Positions 41,758 to 52,935 of a DNA stretch of 64,000 nucleotides are shown piece by piece. A program made the translations under genes and the position numbers. The stretch lies in contig JAVGWX010000004.1 in NCBI GenBank assembly GCA_036924085.1, positions 43,170,793 through 43,234,792 on the forward strand, in the 5' to 3' direction. Numbering within the stretch: the stretch's first letter is position 1; each line of letters begins with the position of its first letter. Source of the DNA: Ariolimax columbianus (lineage: Eukaryota > Mollusca > Gastropoda > Stylommatophora > Arionidae). The notes under the pieces were generated by a model. The model saw nothing but the letters and a program-made list of their open reading frames with translations, had not been told where the DNA came from and did no database searches.

Positions 41758-42029
41758 AAATATAACACTAGATAAAAATGGAAATTTGGATACATTAACG
41801 CGTGCAGCAAATATATTCATAGAAACATATAGCACGATTAACAAAACAAACATAATAACAAAAAGAAAGAGGTATCACAAAGAGATACAATTAACGGTAA
41901 AACATACAATGGAAAATGCTTTTATAATCGACATTACTGAAATTAGATGTACCCCTATGTGCTCAGTCTCTTTCATTGCTGCAAGTACTGACAACATAGC
42001 ACGAACTACATAGCTCCCACGGTGGCTCC

Positions 42030-42095
42030 GAAATTGTCCGCTGACTTCGCCAGGTACCCATTTTCAGCTGGGTCTACCGTGCCGCAGATTATCAC
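42030..42095 (-). mobile_element. SINE core fragment
   Basis: GCCAGGTACCCATTTTCAGC, TGGGTCTACCGTG matches the central module of the SINEs at 6120, 39,381, 55,838 and 61,845. No tRNA-like head remains. Confidence 0.6.
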
Positions 42096-42934
42096 TCTTG
42101 GCTGTTCTTCACAATCGAATTATTTCCCTTTTTACTTGTATCTGTTTACTGATGATTCTTTCCCTCTATTTTCCTCTACTTTCTTTCTCTCCCGCCCTAT
42201 CTTCTGTATCTTTCTTATTTATATCACTCTTATACATATTCACGGCTTTAGGCACAACCCTCTTACGTTTCTATTGGAACACAACAAAAATAAGAACCTA
42301 TTTTCTGGCAAGACAAAATAATCATTGGTTTAATTATAAGCAAAACTGGTATCATCACATCATACTAGCACGTGACTATACTTATTCCTACTCAAGTGGT
42401 GTCTTGATACGATTAAACGGATGCGTGCGAATAGCACATGTCTTACTCTTGTAGTAAATCAACCTAAGGTTCCATTCCGTAGTTATACCAGTAAATGCAT
42501 ACCACTAACATAACCTATATTTCTACGGTTGATACAATCTAACGACACATTATTCTTGTTCTTCGTCTGGCAGTGTCTGTGACTGCAAGAACTCTTGATG
42601 TCTCCGATTTCTGCCTCCAGATTCAGTTGTGTAACGATGCTATTCTCCAGACTGCCTCGTGGCCTCTCTTTGAACTGTTAATTAGACCGTTTTCGGGGTA
42701 GACTTAGTCCCTCTCAGACAATTAGTGACCCTAGGTCTCGTCTCTCAAAAGACATCAGTGGCATCTGTCACATTGTCATTTTAGGTCTTGTTTCTCAGAA
42801 AACGGTAATGCTTCTGCGACAGTAACACATTACCTCTCAGACTGATGGTTGTACAACAATGCATGAAGATGTAAACTTTCTGTGACCTATGGATACCAAT
42901 ACAGAATGATTTACTTTGTTCGAACTTACAGTCT
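42096..42934. other. No gene or element recognised
   Basis: Overlapping 99- and 118-codon frames on plus (42,022-42,454) have no recognisable domain. Confidence 0.4.
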
Positions 42935-43965
42935 GACCCTGGAGTTGTGGGACGTCCAGTATTCTGAGCAAACTGACCCTGAGGTCGTGGGACTTCCAGT
43001 ATTCTGAGCAAACTGACCCTGAGGTCGTGGGACTTCGAGTATTCTGAGCAAACTGACCCTAAAGTCGTGGGACTTCCAGTATTCTGAGCAAACTTACCGT
43101 TTGGGTTGTAAGACTTCCAGTATTCTGAGAAAACTTACCATGGGGTTATGGGACCGCCAGTTTACTGAGCAAACTTACCCAGGGGTCGTGGGCTTTCAGT
43201 ATACTGATCAAACTGACTCTGGGGTTGTGGGGCTTTCAGTATACTGAGCAAACTGACTCTGGTGTTGTGGGGCCTCCAGTATACTGAGCAAACTGACTCT
43301 GGTGTTATGGGGCTTTCAGTATACTGAGCAAACTGACTCTGGGGTTGTGGGGCTTCCAGTATACTGAGCAAACTGATTCTGGGGTTGTGGGGCTTTCAGT
43401 ATACTGAGCAAACTGACTCTGGGGTTGTGGGGCTTTCATTATACTGAACAAACTGACTCTGGGGTTGTGGGGCTTTCAGTATACTGAGCAAACTGACTCT
43501 GGGGTTGTAGGGCTTCCAGTATACTGAGCAAACTGACTCTGGGGTTGTGGGGCTTTCAGTATACTGAGCAAACTGACTCTGGGGTTGTGGGGCTTCCAGT
43601 ATACTGAGCAAACTGACTCTGGTGTTGTGGGGCTTCCAGTATACTGAGCAAACTGACTCTAGTGTTGTGGGGCTTTCAGTATACTGAGCAAACTGACTCT
43701 GTGGTTGTGGGGCTTCCAGTATACTGAGCAAACTGACTCTGTGGTTGTGGGGCTTCCAGTATACTGAGCAAACTGACTCTGGGGTTGTGGGGCTTTCAGT
43801 ATACTGAGCAAACTGACTCTGTAGTTGTGGGGCTTCCAGTATACTGAGCAAACTGACTCTGGGGTTGTGGGGCTTCCAGTATACTGAGCAAACTGACTCT
43901 GGGGTTGTAGGGCTTTCAGTATACTGAGCAAACTGACTCTGGGGTTGAACGGTCTCAATTATGCT
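42935..43965. repeat. 40-bp minisatellite, about 25 copies
   Basis: CAGTATACTGAGCAAACTG and GGGGTTGTGGGGCTT recur at 40 bp. The first six units (to about 43,200) are an older subtype with ATTCTGAG and GTCGTGGGACTTCC; the rest are homogeneous. On minus all three frames stay open over hundreds of bases. Confidence 0.97.
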
Positions 43966-43989
43966 GGGTATACTTTAAAACCCTGTTGT

Positions 43990-44374
43990 CGTACGAAGAG
44001 TCAAAACGGCTTATTAGAGCTAGATACATGACCAAATTGGAAACCGAACATACTGGCTACACAAAAAAAATACCTATTACCAGTTGAACAGAAGAGAGCA
44101 GGTCGTTGTCTTCAGACTTCGCACTGGCCACATGAGGTACCACCTATTCAACAAATTGAAGATAGGTGGTACCGACGAATGCCCGTGTGGTACCGGGAAA
44201 ATGACCGCTAAGCATCTGCTGCAGAACTGCCCGACATACGAGGATCAGAGAGAGCAGATGTGGCCATCACCAGTGGCAACACTAGACAAGCTCTATGGCA
44301 GTGGCGACAGCCTCAGGATGACCGCCGCTTTTTTCGAAAAAATAATGGTTACTGTCTGACAGCGTACGAAGAAG

Positions 44375-44403
<29 letters not shown>
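43990..44403 (+). pseudogene. I-group LINE 3' end (RNase H tail)
   Basis: Begins ACGAAGAGTCAAAACGGC. It encodes RREQVVVFRLRTGH, then DECPCGTGKMTAKHLLQNC and the C-terminus VATLDKLYGSGDSLRMTAAF. It ends CAGCGTACGAAGAAGAAG with about a dozen GAA units. 5'-truncated copy of the element at 26,435-29,620; TSD not clear. Confidence 0.93.
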
Positions 44404-44404
<1 letters not shown>

Positions 44405-44406
<2 letters not shown>

Positions 44407-44692
44407 TGGTCGGCACTACATCTTGTGCCGAAAACATTTCCAGACAGAAAATAAGTTGGTTTGGTCATCTCATGAAAATACACCCTCAACAATATCCACT
44501 GATGGCTTACAACGCTGGTAGATCTGGCTACAGGGCAAGGGGGCGCCCGCGAGGCAGATAGATAGATGACAGAGAGATTGTGCAGAGACACGGGCTCACA
44601 TTTACTGACGCAACCCACATGGCGATGATAGACGACTTAAGCTCCCCACGGCGCTCAACGGTACAAGTGGAAAGAAAACGAACTATATATAC
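44405..44692 (+). pseudogene. LINE C-terminal arm, GRPR type
   Basis: The plus strand reads ISWFGHLMKIHPQQYP, YRARGRPRGR, a stop (Trp expected), IDDREIVQRHGLTFTDATHM, AMIDDLSSPRRS. The pattern I-WFGHL-RM, GRPR-RWID, A---A-DR--WR is the extreme C-terminus of a non-LTR RT. It is joined directly to the GAA tail before it. Confidence 0.82.
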
Positions 44693-45275
44693 ATCAGTTA
44701 GACATTACCCGCTGGATGGCTTAGCGGCTTCATACATGCACTCGTTCCGCAAAGTCTGGTTCCAGCAAAGGTTCCTACTGGAGACCAGGCTTCGTATTTA
44801 CTATTCCTGCATCGTCCCCATTCTTCTGAGCGGGTTTGAGACTTGGACACTATTACAGTGGGACTAGCAGTGTCTAGAGTCTTTCCACCTGCGGAACCAG
44901 AGTCGCATCTCCGGGAACTGGCACGACCTGGTTTAAAACAGTAAAGTAGTTCCACATACTTAACGTGCAGGCATTACCTCGACGATTACTCGTCGTCGCC
45001 TCTGCCTTTTCGGTAACGCTATTCGCCTTTCCAGGGAAGTCTCAGCCAACGAGATTTTCCGGCAGGCTGTGGGGGGAGGAACGGAAAGAAACCGTGCTCA
45101 TCCCGAAGACGTCCTTGGGGCCGCCTTCGCAACAGCTGACTAAAACAGATCGCCACTTCCCCAACAGAACTGCAGGCCGCCTAGGACACGGCTATCAGAC
45201 GTGGTCATGTACATGGTCATTCGCCTCAACGGGCCCAAGTCGCCTAAGCGTACTATTGATTGATTGATATATATT
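44693..45275 (+). pseudogene. LINE RT C-terminal end, ATTG-tailed
   Basis: The plus strand reads RKVWFQQRFLLETRLRIYYS, CIVPILLSGFETWTLL, LESFHLRNQSRISGNWHDLV. This is the thumb region of a non-LTR RT (usual CIV-ILLYGSETWTL, LE-FHMRC-R-ILGI-WHD-V-N). It is followed by a low-identity 3' region and ends TTGATTGATTGATA, a short (ATTG)n tail. A stop replaces a residue after QWD. Confidence 0.85.
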
Positions 45276-45379
45276 CTCCCAGGTCTCGGAAAAGCGTGAG
45301 AGACACATAAGTTGCTGTCCAAGAGAGGAAAGAAAGGGGCGTTGGCATTGTATAGAGAAGGTCATTAATACAGCAAAAA

Positions 45380-45817
45380 CATATGTGCAGGCGTGTGTGT
45401 TTCTCCCTGTGTGTGTGACTGTTCAGATGTACGTGTGTGTTTATGTGTGCGTGTATGTGTTTCTGTGTGTGTGCGCGTGCTTCTGTGTGTTTGATTCTGT
45501 GTGTCTCTGTGTATGTGCGTGTTTATGTGTGTGTATTTGTATGTGAGTGTGCATGTATTTTCTCTCTCTGTGTTTCTGTGTGTGTTCGTGTGCGTTTTTA
45601 CTGTGTGTGCTTGTATATCTGTGCGTTCATGTGTTTCTATGGGTGTGTTTGTGTGTGTGTTTATCTCTATGTGTGGGTGTTTGTCTGTATGTGTGTTTCT
45701 CTCTGTGTGTGTTTCTGTGTGGGTGTCTTTCCCTCTGTGTGTTTCTGTGTGTGTGCGTGTGTTTCTCTCTGTGTGTGTTTTTGTGTGTTTCTGCACACAC
45801 ACACACACACGCACACA

Positions 45818-45854
<37 letters not shown>

Positions 45855-45990
45855 GCACGTACGCACGTGCATATACAGACACATTGGCGCACGCACATAC
45901 ACACGTAAATACCCAGTCACACACACACACACAAACACACACACCTATGCATGCATGTACGCGCACACATTTAAAAGTACACACAACACG
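45380..45990. repeat. TG-rich tract followed by CA-rich tract (inverted)
   Basis: About 400 bp of TG-rich sequence (45,390-45,793) flows into about 190 bp of CA-rich sequence (45,794-45,985) through TTTCTGCACACA. The two halves are nearly reverse complements, so a large imperfect hairpin is possible. Frames up to 186 codons on both strands are artefacts. Confidence 0.95.
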
Positions 45991-45999
45991 CTTATAGAC

Positions 46000-46474
46000 A
46001 AATACACACTACACTACATACACATATATTGATAGCTGCAAAAACATGCCCAGAAAACCAGAAGTGTGAGCTACAAAAATGCACAAAGCAAATATATTTC
46101 AATGCATTTGATTTAACTGCATATTTTTAAAATACACATGAAACACAGAAGAAAACTAAATATGCTAGACAAAAAATGAAGTACGAAATTTTTCAAGCGT
46201 TCCAGCAGATGAGGAAATGCTGGACTAAAAAAGCTGCTCTAGACATGGCTTCACAATTACCATTTTCCTAGAACTAGATTTTCAATTGGATGGCTTATTC
46301 CTGCACACGCTGAGCGTGGAAGCAGAACACATTATTGTTGAATGGGTTTTTAGTTATTATCTAAAAATAATTTCATATGATAGAATATTCGCAAAAGGTG
46401 CACAATCAATAAAACTAATTAATAAAGGTTGAATAAATGGTATTTTTATTCTCATTTGTTTTACTCCTTAATTC
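46000..46474. other. AT-rich, no recognisable feature
   Basis: No frame or element recognised. Confidence 0.5.
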
Positions 46475-47460
46475 TTTAACGTATTTAATTTGCATGCGTT
46501 CTACAGTTCAGTTCAAGTGCCATCTCTACATCGAAGGTTGACTGAAATGTCAGCGCTATCTGTCTCTTGCCATGAAGGTGCAATCTGTCAGAATGTTCCA
46601 TGTCTATCCTTGGATGTTGTTATTCACCCACTTACCGTGTTGTCTCTGGCACATTTTCACTCCACCATTCCTTCTAGTATTGTTTTGTTATGGCAAAAAT
46701 AGTTTAACTACCTGACTCTGATTTCCTTCACCAATTCTCTTTACACTACTAATTTCGTGCAATATTGCCTTATTTGTTTTATAGCCTTTCCGTTATATGC
46801 GTCAAATTCTTCTAGATCTCAATATTTTAAAGGCATCAAATCTCTTCATCTGTTTGCTCACTGACCATGTTTATGAGCCATATATACAGTAATATTCATT
46901 ACACCTGATTACTCACATTTTGAATTTGAGAGTTTCTTGTGTTGGATATCAATAAATAAATGATCCATTATGGTGGAGACCATTGCTAATATCTTCGTTA
47001 TTTCCATTTCGCATCATCCATCCTCCATTATTACATTTCAAAGATAGGAGAAGCTCATGGCCTGTTGTGTTCGATCATCTTTTTATACGTAGAGCAGATT
47101 TCTGGTCTACTTTACTAGTTATCAGAGTTTCCATTTTCTCAATGTTAAATTTCAAACAACAAATTATTGTTCTTTATTTGAATCATTAATTTATGTAATT
47201 TTTGTTTCTTTTCAACCAACAGATCTGTGTCATCCGTATATCTAAGTTTTGGAAATTGATATAACCCCGATATTGATTCCTGAAATTTCCTCTATCTGTT
47301 GACCAAAATATGTTATGTGTAAATGTTAGACAAGGGGACAGTTCGCTTCCTTTAACATCTTTACATAGTGAGTAAATACTATCAGACCTTACAGTGACTA
47401 CTTTGCTTCCAGTGCATGTATAAGTCACTGATCATCCGTGTGTCTGTCCCACATATATTA
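46475..47460 (-). pseudogene. RTE/BovB-like RT fragment, strongly decayed
   Basis: The minus strand at 47,200-47,380 reads DVKGSELSPCLTFTHNIF (from VRQG-xLSPxLFN), then, after frame changes, INIGVISIS and LRY-DDTDLLVEKK, the YADD catalytic box region. The rest down to 46,480 is poorly preserved and ends with GAGATGGCACTTGAACTGAA, the same 3' end as 32,840-33,240. Confidence 0.6.
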
Positions 47461-47510
47461 ATGTTTTCTAGACATGTAATTAGTTTCCAAATTAGACTTT
47501 GAAATGGGAG

Positions 47511-47865
47511 TATTCGACTAGACAGCTCATGAGCTGCAGCGGTCAGCGACCCATAGCTGACTGCTAGTCAGGGCCAGCGAACTAGAGCTGCCTTGACCCT
47601 TCTACACATCCACATGGTCATCCTGGATAACAGGCTGCAACAGAGCAGCAGACTGTCTAAGTAGAAGGGATCGAAGAGGGAGGCAGCCTAGTGCTTAAAA
47701 AATGCTTGTTGAAGGATGTGTTGGACCGAAGGGTGCAAATATCGCAGTCAAGCTGTACACTACGACACAACGCATTCCGTTCCCTAAACTACATTCTGCT
47801 ACTTGCAAAGCTCTTTTCAGGCTTGGTAGCGGAAGATTGAGAACGAACGATGCCAAGCCAAGCCA
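47511..47865 (+). mobile_element. SINE-A copy 9, GCCAA-tailed
   Basis: Contains GCTCATGAGCTGCAGCGG, CCATAGCTGACTGCTAG, GAAGGGATCGAAGAGG and GGTGCAAATATCGCAGTC. Instead of GAA it ends ACGATGCCAAGCCAAGCCAA, a (GCCAA)n tail. The extreme 5' end is diverged. A weak direct repeat GTATTC flanks it. Confidence 0.88.
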
Positions 47866-47869
47866 AATG

Positions 47870-48215
47870 TAGGTATTCAGAAGACTTGGATGAGACTCTT
47901 GGAGCAATAGAAAAGCTAATAGTGAGGTTCTGGAACAAGTCCAGGGGCAGCAGACACTTCTGAATTAAATAAAACGCAGAACAATAACATATTTCGGTCA
48001 TGTCAAGCAAAATGAAATTCTTCTGAAGGTTATATTGGAGGGATGAGTGGAAGGCAAGAAATTACAAAAGGGAGACGGAGGTACAGATGGACAGACAACA
48101 TCAAGAAGTGGTCGAGACACAGTTTGACTGTGTGTACTAGCCTGTCGGGGACAGACAGCTCGAGATTCATTACCATCAACCTCTGAAGTGGAGACAGCAC
48201 TTGATGATGAATTAA
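47870..48215 (+). pseudogene. LINE C-terminal arm and 3' end
   Basis: Plus-strand pieces read RTITYFGHVKQNEILLKVIL, then a basic arm (GGTACAGATGGACAGACAAC), and the end GAAGTGGAGACAGCACTTGA, which matches the 3' end of the minus copies at 32,840 and 46,475. Decayed, with several stops. Confidence 0.65.
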
Positions 48216-48567
48216 TTTCTTACGCTGGACTGTCAAAAACATTTTCGTATATAAAACACATATACATGATTGTTTGCACTTCTGTATATCTATTATGCTG
48301 GTGTCATTATTCAGAATATTGTTTCTCCTGTTCTGATATTCTACAGAAATTCAAATTGTTCATTCGGAACTTCGTTGTCTTCTCTTTGCTTAATTCTCTC
48401 ATGTATAATGTCAAGAAGAATGTTGTGCTGTTTCTGATCAGGCTGATTATTCTATAATCTGAACATTCGGTCACATGATTTTTCTTGGGTAATATTACAA
48501 CAGAGTCATGTAATCAGAGCGTCATTACACAGAATGGTAATTCTATTAACACTGAAATCTTTTAGAG
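48216..48567. other. No recognisable feature
   Basis: An 89-codon plus frame (48,188-48,457) has no domain. Continues beyond the SINE insertion. Confidence 0.35.
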
Positions 48568-48580
48568 CGTCCATTCTTTC

Positions 48581-48950
48581 TTCTCCTTCTTCTTCTTCTT
48601 CTTCTGCGTTCCTTCTCAATCTCCCGCTACCAAACCCTGAAAGGGCTTAAGTAGCAGAATCTAGTCCAGAGAACGGAATGCGTTGTGTCGTAGTTTACAG
48701 ATTGACTGCGATATTTGCACCCTTCGGTCCAACACATCCGACTTCAGCAAGCATTTTTTGAGTACCGGATTAGCATTCCCTCTTCGATCCCTTTTCCTTA
48801 GCCAGTCTGCCCTGCTGCAGCCTGTTATCCAGGATCACCACGTGGAGGTGTAGAAGGGTCTTGGCAGCTCTGGTTCGCTGGCCCTGACGATAGCAGTCAG
48901 CTATGAGTCGCAGACCACTGCAGCTCATGCGCTGCTCAGCGTCTTGATCC
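48581..48950 (-). mobile_element. SINE-A copy 10, full length with TSD
   Basis: Complete minus-strand copy with (GAA)n tail, ending at GGGATCAAGACGCTGAGCAG as the head. It is flanked by CGTCCATTCTTTC at 48,568-48,580 and 48,951-48,963 (13 bp, perfect). One of the best preserved copies. Confidence 0.97.
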
Positions 48951-48963
48951 CGTCCATTCTTTC

Positions 48964-50094
48964 AATATGTATTGTGTCAATGAATGTTTCTGTTCCTTTG
49001 CTTACATATTTTATCAGTTTCTCTAGTACTAATCTGAGTATGCTGGGTTTGTCAAAATTACATGTTTACGGTTGGTTGCATCTTTTGTCGCCTAACAGTT
49101 CACGTATAATATTCCTCCCTTCTGTGCGATGTATCTTGCTCATCAAGTGAGCTGTCTCCCATCTTATTATTAATTCACCCTTCTCTTTGAGCAAGCGTCA
49201 CTGTGCTTGAAATATAGTAATTTCAACATTGATGTTCTGTGCTTCTTTGCCAATCTTGAATTACAGTTTGAAGATAAGACGCGGATTCATTTTAATTGTT
49301 TCTATTCTGGATGTGCGTTATATTTGATTCTGGTATTCGCATAACTTAGTTCACTCTTGCCGTCTGTGTTGTCCTTATTTGTCCAGTTCCTGATAAAGTA
49401 TATTTGGGTCGACACGTCGATTAACGTTATTGACTGTTTTCAAGTACAAATGATTTTTCAAACGTTGTGTGTAACTCGACCATTATCTGCATTGAGTTTT
49501 ATTAGTCACTCGCATATTCGAAAAATTCGATTATATTTTTGTGCATATCCATTTTTCGTTTGAAATTTTTTAAATAAAATAAATAATTACTTTTCCTTTT
49601 TTTTTGACAACATTCGAGAGCATAAGACAAAGATGTGATAGTTGAATGAATTGCTATCCGTTTTGTAAATATTATTTCCCATGATAGCATCTGTAGAAAT
49701 CAATACACGAATTGCTAAATGGAATTTATTTTGTTCGTAATGGTCTGAGTAATTCTTTTCACAAAGTTTACATTTTCCGAAATGACGGAACTGCAAATAT
49801 TTCACTTTCTCATTTTTTAAAGAACATTATACAGTCTATTTATCACATATGGTCATAATCTTTCCCAGTCTGTGGCGATGAATAGCGAAAACGATCATTT
49901 TATAACCACAACTTCTGGTTCATTTTGCTATTGATCAGTTAGTTTTTGTATTTTTCATACCAAAATCTTCTCACCCTGTTTTTCTGTAACTTGTCCAAGT
50001 GAAGATAAAGATTGACTATTGCAAATACTAACGCATTGGATGACTTGTGACATAGTCAACGATGCGAAGTCTTTATTTTCTGAGATAGAATGTT
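48964..50094. other. No gene or element recognised
   Basis: Frames of 62-72 codons without domains. AT-rich. Confidence 0.4.
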
Positions 50095-50465
50095 AGACTC
50101 CCTTCCTAGCTATCGTCTCCTCCAGAAATTAAAGTAGAAGAAATTTGTAAGATTGATTAACTGTAGCATATATAACTAAGGTTACGAACTTAACATATCA
50201 GCTGCGATAGACAAGCGCATTAACCACTCATGCAATTTTACGCCCTCAAACATTAAAACCATACGTTTCAGAGGTAAACTGGCAGATATCTTTCCTAGCT
50301 ATCGTGCCCCCCTCCTCCTCCCCCCCCCCCAGCAATGAAAGCAGAAAGAGTTTGTAATGATTGGTCAAGCGTAGTATTCTTAACCAAGGTTACAAACCTT
50401 CAGCTATGAGAGACAATCGCATTAACCCCTCTAGCAACATCAAAACCAGACATGAAATGAAAGAA
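50095..50465. repeat. Diverged tandem duplication, about 190 bp unit
   Basis: CTTCCTAGCTATCGT-CCTCC, AAAG-AGAA-AGTTTGTAA, AACCAAGGTTAC-AAC and GACAA-CGCATTAACC occur in the same order in 50,095-50,285 and 50,287-50,465. The second unit has a C-run of 12 at about 50,320. Confidence 0.8.
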
Positions 50466-50787
50466 CTGACATCCTAGCTTCGATAGCGACCATAGTGGAG
50501 ACTTCAGCTATGTATAAAGGAAATGTACTATAGTTATCCAGTGACCGCCTGTTAAATGATCTCTCTGTTCTGTACTTAAGAATAAAATCGACTTCACTGC
50601 ACTCCAGCAATATCCATAGGTACATAGTCTCTCGAAGTAAATAGAGAAGTACGTGCATACTGATGGTTCCTGTAGCTCATTAGTTCAACACACTCCTGCT
50701 CTACTGGAACCTCGCTTCATCTTCAAAGTTCTGCATTCTGTGAATGACTAATTTTTATATCTTAGTGTTGTCATCCAATAGACTTCC

Positions 50788-51868
50788 AAATGTCACTCTT
50801 ATACATGACCAACATTCTTATTATGAGAATGATCTCACTGAATGATCGTCACTCTTATCCCTCACCAACATTCTCATTATAAGAATGATCTCACTGAATG
50901 ATCGTCACTCTTATCCCTCACCAACATTCTCATTATAAGAATGACCTCACTGAATGATCGTCACTCTTATCCCTCACCAACATTCTCATTATACGAATGA
51001 TCTCACTGAATGATCGTCACTCTTATCCCTCACCAACATTCTCATTATAAGAATGACCTCACTGAATGATCGTCACTCTTATCCCTCACCAACATTCTCA
51101 TTATACGAATGATCTCACTGAATGATCGTCACTCTTATCCCTCACCAACATTCTCATTATAAGAATGATCTCACTGAATGATCGTCACTCTTATCCCTCA
51201 CAAACATTCTCATTATACGAATGATCTCACTGAATGATCGTCACTCTTATCCCTCACCAACATTCTCATTATACGAATGATCTCACTGAATGATCGTCAC
51301 TCTTATCCCTCACCAACATTCTCATTATAAGAATGATCTCACTGAATGATCGTCACTCTTATCCCTCACAAACATTCTCATTATACGAATGATCTCACTG
51401 AATGATCGTCACTCTTATCCCTCACCAACATTCTCATTATACGAATGATCTCACTGAATGATCGTCACTCTTATCCCTCACCAACATTCTCATTATAAGA
51501 ATGATCTCACTGAATGATCGTCACTCTTATCCCTCACCAACATTCTCATTATAAGAATGATCTCACTGAATGATCGTCACTCTTATCCCTCACCAACATT
51601 CTCATTATACGAATGATCTCACTGAATGATCGTCACTCTTATCCCTCACCAACATTCTCATTATACGAATGATCTCACTGAATGATCGTCACTCTTATCC
51701 CTCACCAACATTCTCATTATAAGAATGACCTCACTGAATGATCGTCACTCTTATCCCTCACCAACATTCTCATTATAAGAATGATCTCACTGAATGATCG
51801 TCACTCTTATACATGACCAACATTCTCATTATACGAATGACCTCACTGAATGATCGTCACTCTTATCC
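50788..51868. repeat. 56-bp minisatellite, about 19 copies, with higher-order pattern
   Basis: GATCGTCACTCTTATCCCTC, ACCAACATTCTCATTATA then AG or CG, GAATGA-CTCACTGAAT repeats at 56 bp. Units differ at AAG/ACG, GATCT/GACCT and CACCAAC/CACAAAC. The three-unit pattern AAG, ACG (with CACAAAC), ACG occurs twice in succession (about 51,150-51,480), a 168-bp higher-order duplication. Confidence 0.97.
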
Positions 51869-51879
51869 ATATTTAAAGT

Positions 51880-52935
51880 TCCCAGTACGGGAATCAACGT
51901 CAATGGGCGATTACTCAATTACCTGGGATCAAGATGCCGAGCTGCGCATGAGCTGCAGCTGTCAGCGACTCATAGCTGAATGCTAGCGTCAGGACCAGTG
52001 AACCGGAGCTGCCAAGACCCTTCTACACCTCTACGTGATGATCCTGGATAAAAAGCTGCAACAGAGCATACTGGCTAAGGAGAATAGATAGAAGATGGAA
52101 TGCTAACCCGGTATTAAAAAAAATGCTTGCTGAAGTCGGATGTGTTGGACCGAAAGGTGTAAATATTACAGTCAAGCTGTAAACTACGACACAACGCATT
52201 CCATGCTATGGACTACATTCGGCTACTTAGACCCGTGTCAGGGTATGGTAGCGGGAGATTGAGAACGAACAAAGCCAAGCCAAGCGACTCAACCACCTGA
52301 TATTTGCCGACGATATGACTCTCATCACATAGACATCCACCGAAGCGACACAGATGGTAGCATTGCTGAAACCTGAAGGAAAGGAAGAAGGTCTAGCCAT
52401 GAATATAGGAAAACCAAAGCTATGCGCAACCGTTTTGCGGAGTCCAGCCTCGTGCTCCTAAACGAAACGTTACTAGATGATGTCGATGAATACATCTACC
52501 TTGGTCGACTCCTCAAAATGGAAAATAACATAAAGCCTAAAGCCCGATATTGTCAGGCGCCGACGAACGGGCTGGACCGTCTTCAACTCGATTGTCATGA
52601 CATGACACCACGAAAGACGCCAGGCAACGAGCAGACATATTAAACTCAGTGGTCCTACCAGCTCTATGCTATAGAAGTGACACCTGGTCTCTGACAAAAA
52701 GCCATGGAGAACCAGTTACGGACGACACATGCCTCGCTTGAGCGCCGTCTCGTGGAGATATCACTTTGATAACAGCGCCAAATGGGTCTACACAACGGTC
52801 ACATCCAGGCATTGTCACCCGTCAAGGATATCCTACAACATGTCAACAACCCCAAGCACCACTGGGCTAGTAATGTTATTCAAAGAAAAGACGAACGGCT
52901 TAAGCACAGCAACCCCCTCTGATTGGAAGTAAATT
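51880..52935 (+). pseudogene. LINE RT fragment split by a SINE-A insertion
   Basis: Left piece: GINVNGRLLNYL (51,888-51,925). After the SINE the right piece reads RLNHLIFADDMTLIT (52,287 onward) with an intact FADD box. Next come EGLAMNIGKPKLCA, then in other frames DEYIYLGRLLKMENN, a region equivalent to ARYCQA and a CETW-like area near 52,660. It resembles the palm and thumb of RTE/BovB-like RTs. Frameshifted several times. Confidence 0.8.
51926..52286 (+). mobile_element. SINE-A copy 11, GCCAA-tailed, inside an RT
   Basis: Full-length copy from GGGATCAAGATGCCGAGC to ACGAACAAAGCCAAGCCAAG. The flanks ACTCAATTACCTG (51,913-51,925) and ACTCAACCACCTG (52,287-52,299) agree at 11 of 13 positions, an aged TSD. 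Both encode Leu-Asn-Tyr/His-Leu of the interrupted RT. Confidence 0.9.

Larger units (their letters stand above)
39930..42000 (+). pseudogene. Decayed jockey-like LINE hosting two nested SINEs
   Basis: Plus-strand pieces read GYQTISVDRTRYTRGALI (endonuclease-like, compare GY--IR-DR---GGGLL), then across the SINE-B insertion LNYTPP and QQKPLSRWNYKKEN. The last piece matches TKPLSRWNYKRVDW at the endonuclease-linker boundary of the LINE at 26,435-29,620. Asn/Lys-rich sequence with many stops continues to about 42,000. The order endonuclease then linker supports one old element, but the stretch beyond 41,000 has no diagnostic motif. Confidence 0.55.

Noticed and set aside
42022..42454. Possible host membrane protein (99 and 118 codons)
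   Set aside because: Starts in a SINE core fragment, has no recognisable family, and its hydrophobicity follows from T-rich sequence.
45365..45997. Five overlapping frames on both strands with His/Thr or Cys/Val repeats
   Set aside because: Artefacts of the TG/CA tract.
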